18,672 nt of DNA. Source: Bacteroidota bacterium (lineage in GTDB: Bacteria > Bacteroidota > Bacteroidia > Chitinophagales > Chitinophagaceae). Shown one piece after another: positions 13,244 to 18,672 of this stretch (position 1 is its first letter; every line of letters begins with the position of its first letter). A model generated the notes under the pieces. The model searched no databases. It saw nothing but the letters and a program-made list of their open reading frames with translations, and was not told the DNA's origin. The stretch lies in assembly GCA_023433265.1 (NCBI GenBank), contig JAEZDR010000095.1, positions 1 to 18,672 on the forward strand, read 5' to 3'. The position numbers and the translations under genes are program-made.

Positions 13244-13867
13244 TTATTCGTCTAGCCAGCTTTTTGCGAAATCGCTGGAAGTGGCATTTTCTTTTATACG
13301 GCCAAAAGCTAGTCCATAAGCCAAACCTAATAATATCACTGCAACCTGTCCCATTGCAAACCCGAGATCAATAAAGTCCATTGACAGCAAAGAAACAAGA
13401 TACAGCCCGGCGACAATTTTATCAAGGAGAGTAGAAGCCTTTATTTGTTTTATAACCAGAACGAATGCACAAGACGAAACACCCCAGGTAATCATAGTAG
13501 GTGAAGCGATTGGAACATTCAAAGCAAGGGTATTTACTTTAATTAATGAGAATATTAGTCCGCCGGTAATTGATGATAAGGCCATTAAGCCAATTACTTT
13601 TTCTTTCGTAAGTCTTCGTTCAAGCACATAGCCCGACATCAATATTACAATCGCACTATGCAGCCACTGTGCAAGTCCGCCTACGTAAAATGGATAAGTT
13701 AATAGTTTGTACCACTTTCCAACTTGCTTTATGTCCTGGGGAAAAAGAAGAAATTCGTCAGATAACCCTTCAAAAAGAAGAGTCAATCCATTGCTAATAA
13801 ACAACAGGCCTACGATAAGTAAAGAAACGAAAGGAGTATTATTATTGATATAAGCTCTTGTTACCAT
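13244..13867 (-). CDS. rhomboid-like membrane protein, probably proteolytically inactive
   Basis: This 207-residue protein has about six membrane helices (near residues 13-34, 64-82, 91-110, 122-140, 150-165, 168-188). Features recalling intramembrane rhomboid proteases are WYKLLTYPFYVGGLAQWLH (52-70), the GYVLERRL after helix 2 (79-86), the TGGL segment (101-104) and GVSS in helix 4 (129-132), where rhomboids have GxSG with the catalytic serine. In the last helix, where active rhomboids have a catalytic histidine, the sequence reads DLGFAMGQVAVILLGLAYG, with Met172 at the probable position. I infer a pseudoprotease. It heads a minus-strand set with two hypotheticals. A TGCCTTTG sequence (13892-13899) 24 bases upstream is a weak -7 candidate. 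The family assignment rests on pattern only. Confidence 0.65.
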   Translation of the reverse strand: MVTRAYINNNTPFVSLLIVGLLFISNGLTLLFEGLSDEFLLFPQDIKQVGKWYKLLTYPFYVGGLAQWLHSAIVILMSGYVLERRLTKEKVIGLMALSSITGGLIFSLIKVNTLALNVPIASPTMITWGVSSCAFVLVIKQIKASTLLDKIVAGLYLVSLLSMDFIDLGFAMGQVAVILLGLAYGLAFGRIKENATSSDFAKSWLDE

Positions 13868-14122
13868 CTAACATGTTTCAACTTTAGGAAGCAAAGGCAC
13901 TTGAAAAGTTCAGTCGCACTTACCTCCTGTTGCTCAATAAAGATAGATTATTCAGCAAAAGTTGTTCAGCCCTTATTCATTTTTGGTGATAGCTGAACTT
14001 TAGTATTTGGTCTGCACAGAAATTTTTTTTGGCAGTCGATAATTTCTTTCTTTGCCACCTAACGTCATATACTTCCAATGTGCGTCCCGGGTAAAACTGT
14101 AGAGTAATAATAGAAATAAAAA

Positions 14123-14196
14123 ATGGCAGGGGATCACAAAATTTCATACAAATAAGTTACAACTCATGCTCCGGGCTGTTGTAAGCCCGGGTTTTT
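14123..14196 (+). promoter_or_regulatory. attenuator-like leader: ten-codon frame plus terminator with competing hairpin
   Basis: A frame ATG 14123 to TAA 14155 encodes MAGDHKISYK. Just after it, TTACAAC (14157-14163) can pair with GTTGTAA (14178-14184). That pairing competes with a terminator formed by CCGGGCT (14171-14177) and AGCCCGG (14184-14190), followed by GTTTTTG. The layout is that of a transcription attenuator, or simply the end of a small RNA. Confidence 0.45.
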
Positions 14197-14253
14197 GCAA
14201 CTAGATATAAAACTTATCCATTAATCTGTAACAGCGCGCCTTAGAGCTGGAAC

Positions 14254-14261
14254 TATGTTTG
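14254..14261 (+). promoter_or_regulatory. -7 element upstream of the His-rich outer-membrane protein gene
   Basis: TATGTTTG matches TAnnTTTG exactly, 84 bases before the ATG at 14346. No -33 TTG is evident. It would allow transcription independent of the upstream terminator. Confidence 0.5.
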
Positions 14262-14345
14262 CGCTTTATTAATAGACAGTTACTGCACAATGCATTTTAC
14301 ACCAGCTAAGGTGTTTTAACGGTCTAACCATTTAGAACTTGTACA

Positions 14346-15737
14346 ATGAAAAGATTAGCGGCATTTTTAGTAGCACCAATATTGTTAAGCCAGGTTGGTT
14401 ATACGCAGCACGAGCATCATCAGCATCGGGATACAACAAAGCCCGTAAGGCAAAAAGCAGACAGCAGTCACCAGCATAATGAACATAGCGGGCATAAAAT
14501 GGAAAGCAAAGAGGGTGATGATGCAGTGATGAGTCATGCTTTTTCCTTAAACCTGCCAATGAACCGCAATGGATCCGGTACGGGATGGTTGCCTGATGCT
14601 TCGCCGATGTATGGCTACATGTTCCACAGCCCCAAATGGATGTATATGCTGCACGGCAATTTGTTTATCAGGTACAACAACCAGGACTTTACCAACAAAG
14701 GCAGCCGCGGCAACAGCGAAATAGATGCGCCCAACTGGCTTATGCTAATGGCGCAAACCAGGGTAGGAAAGAAAGGTTTGTTTCATTACAATATAATGGC
14801 CTCTTTGGATGCTGCTTTCGGTGGCAATGATGGCTATCCCCTGCTGTTTCAAAGTGGGGAAGCGTATAAAGGCACTTCCATCGTTGACCGTCAGCATCCG
14901 CACGACCTTCTTTCTGAACTTTCTGTAAGCTATGCACATGCCCTTTCATCCAATACTGATGTTTTTGTGTACCTGGCTTACCCCGGCGAGCCCGCGTTAG
15001 GACCTGTGGCTTTTATGCATCGTCCATCTGCTTTGGGTAATCCCGATGCTCCTATTACCCACCATTGGGTAGATGCAACGCACATAACTTTTGGGGTTGC
15101 CACAGTGGGTGTTCGTTTGGGTAAATTCAAGCTGGAAGGTTCTTCTTTTACGGGCAGGGAGCCTGATGAAAACCGATACAATTTCGACAAGCCACGTTTC
15201 GATAGCTGGAGTGGTCGCATATCTTATAGCCCTTCAGTAAACTGGGCTTTACAACTGTCGCATGGTAACTTAAACAGTCCTGAATGGCTGCATCCGCACG
15301 AGAACGTACAAAAGACGAATGCTTCCGCAATCTACAGCAAGCAATTGGCTAACGAGGGTATGCTTAATGCCACCGTGCTTTGGGGAATGAACAAAGTAAA
15401 AAATCATAAAGCAGAACATGCGGTGTTGCTTGAAGGTGAATGGCGCAGGCGAAAAATGGCAATTCACACGCGCTACGAGTGGGTGCAAAAAGCAGGGGAG
15501 GAATTATCATTGGATGAAACTGTTTTTGGCCATGATGCCGTTTTCCCGGTTCATGCCTTTACCCTGGGATTCAACTACGACCTGTTTCACCTGGGCAAAA
15601 CAAGGCTGGCAGGCGGTGGGCAATGGACGCTTTACAATGCCGACGACAGGTTGAATACCCTGTATGGAAAAAACCCGATGGCAATACAGGTGTACCTGCG
15701 GCTCTACCCATCGCTGATGAGAATGGGAGGGAAATGA
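14346..15737 (+). CDS. His-rich exported protein, probable outer-membrane beta-barrel linked to metal handling
   Basis: This 463-residue protein starts with a signal peptide (MKRLAAFLVAPILLSQVGYT, cleavage near residue 20). A histidine-rich segment at 22-51 follows (HEHHQHRD, then SSHQHNEHSGHKM), likely to bind copper or another metal. The remainder has alternating strands ending in aromatic residues, as in an outer-membrane barrel, including WMYMLHGNLFIRYNNQDF, RPSALGNPDAPITHHWVDAT and the final YLRLYPSLMRMGGK. Similar proteins occur beside copper-resistance genes in Bacteroidota, as I recall it, but no transporter or cupredoxin gene is present here. The first ATG fits the signal peptide. 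It converges with the S8 protease and shares its terminator. The role is inferred, the export is well supported. Confidence 0.8.
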   Translation: MKRLAAFLVAPILLSQVGYTQHEHHQHRDTTKPVRQKADSSHQHNEHSGHKMESKEGDDAVMSHAFSLNLPMNRNGSGTGWLPDASPMYGYMFHSPKWMYMLHGNLFIRYNNQDFTNKGSRGNSEIDAPNWLMLMAQTRVGKKGLFHYNIMASLDAAFGGNDGYPLLFQSGEAYKGTSIVDRQHPHDLLSELSVSYAHALSSNTDVFVYLAYPGEPALGPVAFMHRPSALGNPDAPITHHWVDATHITFGVATVGVRLGKFKLEGSSFTGREPDENRYNFDKPRFDSWSGRISYSPSVNWALQLSHGNLNSPEWLHPHENVQKTNASAIYSKQLANEGMLNATVLWGMNKVKNHKAEHAVLLEGEWRRRKMAIHTRYEWVQKAGEELSLDETVFGHDAVFPVHAFTLGFNYDLFHLGKTRLAGGGQWTLYNADDRLNTLYGKNPMAIQVYLRLYPSLMRMGGK

Positions 15738-15932
15738 TTGGCGAAAACTGCCTGCTGCAACAGTAGGGAGTATATGCTGAATACTGCCGTGCAGTGTGTG
15801 TAAATTCAAAGCATTTGAGATGAACCTTTAGTTGCGTTTTTAGCCGGCTTAGGCGTCTCTATAGATTCTCTACTAAAAATGTAGTTGCAGACTGCAAAGC
15901 TATGGGTGCATCCGTATATCCCCATCTTACAT

Positions 15933-15966
15933 AAAAAAGCCCGTCAAACTTCTGACGGGCTTTTTA
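15933..15966. terminator. bidirectional terminator between convergent genes
   Basis: GCCCGTCA and TGACGGGC form a perfect 8-bp stem with a six-base loop, flanked by six A on the left and five T on the right. It can end both the plus-strand gene stopping at 15737 and the minus-strand protease stopping at 15982. Confidence 0.92.
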
Positions 15967-15981
15967 TTGTTAACTGCTCGA

Positions 15982-17703
15982 TTATTGCTTCACAGCCTTT
16001 TTCTTCTTGTCTTTCTTTTCTGTATTGCCGCTCGCAGCAGGCGTAACTGTCGACTTATCGCCTGCCAGTTTAGCCGCATATTCTATTGCCGCTGCTGCAT
16101 TCAATAAACCGCCTGTGCGGGAAAGGTCCTGTAAAGTAGCCTCCTTATTGCTTCCCGGAATAGAAACTTTAACCGCAGCATCTGTAACCTGTGTTGCAGT
16201 CTTTTCAATCGCTTCTCTTACCTGCACTGCTGTCAGCTGCGGGAAATAGCTTCTGATTAATGCCGCCACACCTGCCACTACAGGGGCTGCCATTGAAGTA
16301 CCCTGTAAAAAAGCATACTTATTACCGCCCGGCATGGTAGCATAGATCTTTACACCGGGAGCAAACACATCCACGTTTTCTTTACCATAGTTACTAAACG
16401 GAGCCAGGAATCTTCCGCCCTGGAAAGAAGGGTCACCAATGGCACCTACCGTCATAAAGTTGGGAGCTGGCTTGTTTTCATAAGCCCTCAACTGCGGGCT
16501 GGGATAGCTTGCTTTTTCATCTATGTTGCTGGCATCGTTACCTGCAGCGTGTATCAAAAGCACATCATGCTTTTCAGCATACTTCACTGCCTCATCCACC
16601 CAATGCTTCTCAGGCGAGTAGCCTTTACCAAAGCTCATGTTAATCACTTTAGCGCCGTGGTCTACCGCGTAGCGGATAGCAAGAGCAATGTCCTTGTCAT
16701 ATTCATCGCCGTCAGGCACAGCACGCACCATCATCAGCTTCACGTTATCGGCAACACCGTCCATTCCTATGCCGTTATTACGTACCGCACCAATGATACC
16801 AGACACGTGTGTTCCGTGCGTAGCATCAGGGCCCATTACATCGGGATTGCCATAATATCTGTCGTTAAAATCGAAATAATTGTCTTTTATTATCTCAGCC
16901 CTGTAGTCGTGTAGAGGATTATCTTTTGCATTCAGCGATCTCCTCTTGCCATCCACATATTCGTCAAGTTGGCTGATGATGGAAGTGTTCTTTTCCGTTC
17001 CTTCCACGTTCAATACTTTTTTACTTTCCAAAAAGCCATGCCTTGCTTTTTTTGCAGCATCGCTTTTAGGTTCAAACGCTTCAAGCTCATCCAGTGTATA
17101 CTCCTGGCGCTTCATATCGTCCCTGATAATGGAGTCTTGTTTCTTGAGGTTTTTCAAAATCACCTCTACGAACATCAGTTCTACCTGGTCTTCCGGGTTG
17201 CCGCTAATTTCGCTTGCCGACCTCTTCCATTCCTTATACTCTTCGCGTTCAGTAGCGCTTAAAGAATCTTCGTTGATGATTTTCCCATCATACTTGTTCT
17301 TAAAGCGGTGATATACCCTTGCCCTCTCCATGTTTTCCTTGTTGATGTTTCTGCCATCTTTATTTCCAAGGAAGTTCCAGCCATAATAGTCATCTACATA
17401 ACCGTTCTTATCATCGTCTATACCATTGCCCGGTATCTCTTTAGAATTCGTCCATAATACGGGCTTTAAATCCTCATGGGCGGTATCAATACCCGAATCA
17501 ATAACGCCTACAATAACAGGCGTACTTTTTCTGCCCTTTAGTTGTTCGTAAGCCTGGTTAAGGCTGATGCCGTAATAAGTGTCAGCTTTCCTGTCTTTGA
17601 GGTGCCATCCTTTATAGTCAGTATTAGAGGATTGGGCTTGAACAGATGACCCGGCTGCAAACGATAAGAAAGCAACGGAGCCGATTAATAAGCGCAAATT
17701 CAT
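15982..17703 (-). CDS. exported subtilisin-like serine protease (peptidase family S8)
   Basis: This 573-residue protein is a secreted subtilase. A signal peptide (MNLRLLIGSVAFLSFAAGSS, cleavage near VQAQ at 21-24) is followed by a short propeptide-like region. The catalytic triad is visible: Asp69 in VGVIDSGIDTAHEDL, His296 in DATHGTHVSGIIG and Ser470 in LQGTSMAAPVVAG. Asn389 in HAAGND forms the oxyanion hole. Between Asp and His lies an unusually long segment of about 225 residues, much of it charged and helical (about 120-280); subtilisin has about 30. A DDDKNGYVDD motif at 97-105 may bind calcium. The C-terminus is Lys-rich (KKDKKKKAVKQ) and has no sorting domain. Its natural substrate is unknown. 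A TACCTTTG element lies upstream. Confidence 0.96.
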   Translation of the reverse strand: MNLRLLIGSVAFLSFAAGSSVQAQSSNTDYKGWHLKDRKADTYYGISLNQAYEQLKGRKSTPVIVGVIDSGIDTAHEDLKPVLWTNSKEIPGNGIDDDKNGYVDDYYGWNFLGNKDGRNINKENMERARVYHRFKNKYDGKIINEDSLSATEREEYKEWKRSASEISGNPEDQVELMFVEVILKNLKKQDSIIRDDMKRQEYTLDELEAFEPKSDAAKKARHGFLESKKVLNVEGTEKNTSIISQLDEYVDGKRRSLNAKDNPLHDYRAEIIKDNYFDFNDRYYGNPDVMGPDATHGTHVSGIIGAVRNNGIGMDGVADNVKLMMVRAVPDGDEYDKDIALAIRYAVDHGAKVINMSFGKGYSPEKHWVDEAVKYAEKHDVLLIHAAGNDASNIDEKASYPSPQLRAYENKPAPNFMTVGAIGDPSFQGGRFLAPFSNYGKENVDVFAPGVKIYATMPGGNKYAFLQGTSMAAPVVAGVAALIRSYFPQLTAVQVREAIEKTATQVTDAAVKVSIPGSNKEATLQDLSRTGGLLNAAAAIEYAAKLAGDKSTVTPAASGNTEKKDKKKKAVKQ

Positions 17704-18014
17704 AGAAGAGATTAAATGTTATTAGCAAATTTGAGTGTATATAAGCAATAAAGATTAACAGCCCCTTGCTTTTTATGAAAATGTTTGATCAAAGGTAGAA
17801 AAGAAAGGCTCCTAAGGGCGAAAAGACAGAACAGCGGTAAAAAACAATGGCAATGGCCGTTACCTTGGGAGGTTGTAGGATGGTGACAAAGACAGCGTGA
17901 GGCAAGTATTTCATTCACAGCGATTTTTGAGAATGCAGAATATCCCTTAGAACAGAGGGGGAGGCGCTTCTTCTAGGGAGGGGTAAGACAGCTACTAATG
18001 CAAACTGCTTAGAA
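17704..18014. other. 311-base intergenic region upstream of the S8 protease
   Basis: The right half (17800-18014) shows no reading frame or clear hairpin. The left half holds the protease leader and its -7 element at 17790-17797. Confidence 0.5.
17790..17797 (-). promoter_or_regulatory. -7 element upstream of the S8 protease
   Basis: The minus strand reads TACCTTTG, an exact TAnnTTTG match, 86 bases before the ATG at 17703. A weak CTTTTCG lies at about the -33 distance. Transcription would start near 17783. Confidence 0.6.
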
Positions 18015-18362
18015 CTACTTCTTCCTATGCTGTTCGATTAACTCAAGCAATTGCTCATCCGAAAGTGTTTCATTCCACCCTTTCCTTGCCCTAACACGAA
18101 CAGTTTGTTCTCCACCTGAAGGTGTGCAAACGATCGTAACATCGTCGTCCTGTATTTCATCTGCTTTCTCTGCCAGTGCATCATTCTGGCTTAAGGCCTG
18201 CACACATTGCCAACGGGTGTTTTGCTGGTCCTGAATTTCGCGTTGAATCATATTTTCCCCAAGGCAATAATTATACCTTCGTTTTGGGCCTGTGGGTCTT
18301 AGTTTCGGGGTTACCGCTGAGCTTTCGCCAAATCCTTTAATCGCCCTATAAATTAGTCGCAT
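18015..18362 (-). CDS. hypothetical protein, 115 aa (or 78 aa from an internal start)
   Basis: I do not recognise this family. The C-terminal part (from residue 38, MIQREIQDQQNTRWQCVQAL) is acidic, Gln- and Asp-rich, with a strand pair (DDDVTIVCTPSGGEQTVRVRARKGW) and a final helix (SDEQLLELIEQHRKK). Residues 1-37 (MRLIYRAIKGFGESSAV, then PKLRPTGPKRRYNYCLGEN) are basic and of different character. The true start may therefore be the ATG at 18251, giving 78 residues; no Shine-Dalgarno decides between the two. It is small, cytosolic and without membrane segments, and stands alone. The later part is more convincing as protein. Confidence 0.6.
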   Translation of the reverse strand: MRLIYRAIKGFGESSAVTPKLRPTGPKRRYNYCLGENMIQREIQDQQNTRWQCVQALSQNDALAEKADEIQDDDVTIVCTPSGGEQTVRVRARKGWNETLSDEQLLELIEQHRKK

Positions 18363-18570
18363 CTGAAAATAACATTACAGTAATGCAAGGCCGATGACGA
18401 CAAAGAAACCGCCCGTTACAGGTACTATCTTTCTCCCTTTCTCCCGGCCCTCACCGCTCATCACTGTCTTTGTCGGCTTCCATCAAAAATGTAGCGGAGT
18501 ATTTGCGCAAAACCCGCGCTTTGCCTTCCGTGCACGCTTTCGCAGGCTCATACTATCGTAACTTCATCAT

Positions 18571-18672
18571 ATGGCCAGGCAGGATGGTTATATAAGAGCA
18601 ACAGGCAACATCAACGATGTTACACTTTACATCCGCAACGGCGTCTATTACGCCCGGATGAAAAGCTGCCTC
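18571..18672 (+). CDS. N-terminus of a second MAxQxG-family protein (cut by window edge)
   Basis: The frame opens at ATG 18571 and runs 34 codons to the window edge without a stop: MARQDGYIRATGNINDVTLY, then IRNGVYYARMKSCL. It aligns with the start of the 182-residue protein at 11325-11873 at M, A, Q, G, I, G, T, Y, NG, Y, R, K, S and L, plus conservative changes, over the whole visible length. It is therefore a paralogue, on the opposite strand and about 7 kb away. Family function is unknown. The AT-rich CATCAT before the ATG gives no Shine-Dalgarno. The coding call is supported by the shared N-terminal pattern. Confidence 0.75.
   Translation, partial: MARQDGYIRATGNINDVTLYIRNGVYYARMKSCL

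Larger units (their letters stand above)
13868..14345. other. 478-base divergent intergenic region
   Basis: This gap separates the divergent rhomboid-like and metal-related genes. It contains a weak -7 element for the former (TGCCTTTG, minus strand, 13892-13899), a T-rich stretch 14021-14054 ending TTTCTTTG, a ten-codon frame with an attenuator-like hairpin (14123-14196), and a TATGTTTG -7 element for the downstream gene. No long reading frame is present. Confidence 0.6.

Noticed and set aside
14021..14054. Promoter for a small RNA ending at the 14171-14190 hairpin
   Set aside because: TTTCTTTG lacks the conserved A, and the nearest TTG is only 15 bases away rather than 19-21, so I did not list it as a promoter.
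16549..17311. Plus-strand frames of 97-121 residues
   Set aside because: Antisense to the S8 protease, which has all its catalytic motifs.

Overview
The window looks like a chromosomal segment from a member of the Bacteroidota, most likely the Chitinophagaceae or a close relative. Three things suggest this. The TAnnTTTG -7 promoter element recurs in front of genes (TACCTTTG, TATTTTTG, TATGTTTG, TAGTTTTG). Shine-Dalgarno sequences are almost absent. Protein hallmarks fit as well: a beta subunit of ATP synthase with an extra segment after GERTREG, a short epsilon subunit, and a DUF6597-type AraC regulator. The family placement is inference from sequence style, not from a search.

Layout. Bases 1-2530 hold a minus-strand atpD-atpC unit of F1Fo ATP synthase, interrupted by a four-helix-bundle (23S rRNA intervening-sequence type) gene that has its own perfect Shine-Dalgarno and a palindromic TAAGTAC repeat. 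Bases 2698-3823 hold two divergent small genes: a single-pass membrane protein and a BON-domain protein. Bases 3824-5862 hold an 11-bp tandem repeat, tRNA-Leu(UAG) flanked by 12-bp direct repeats, a long hairpin, and tig (trigger factor) with a natural five-histidine tail. Bases 5863-8810 hold a second TAAGTAC/TATGTAC repeat tract, panB (pantothenate synthesis) and an ALDH7-family dehydrogenase four bases after it, then a possible short transcript with a 23-codon ORF and a strong terminator.

Bases 8847-10536 are a minus-strand unit of an AraC-type regulator, a VOC-family protein and a four-helix membrane protein. Bases 10537-14345 are gene-poor: they contain an orphan basic 182-aa protein, two hypotheticals, a rhomboid-like membrane protein apparently lacking the catalytic histidine, and many stem-loop repeats. 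Bases 14346-17703 are a convergent pair: a His-rich, probably metal-related outer-membrane protein and an exported subtilisin-like (S8) protease, sharing a bidirectional terminator. The right edge has a small hypothetical and the first 34 codons of a protein whose N-terminus is clearly related to the 182-aa orphan, so two members of one uncharacterised family sit about 7 kb apart.

The most unusual signals are the four-helix-bundle cassette inside the ATP synthase operon with related repeats elsewhere, the paralogous MAxQxG protein pair in repeat-rich DNA, and an attenuator-like leader upstream of the metal-related gene.
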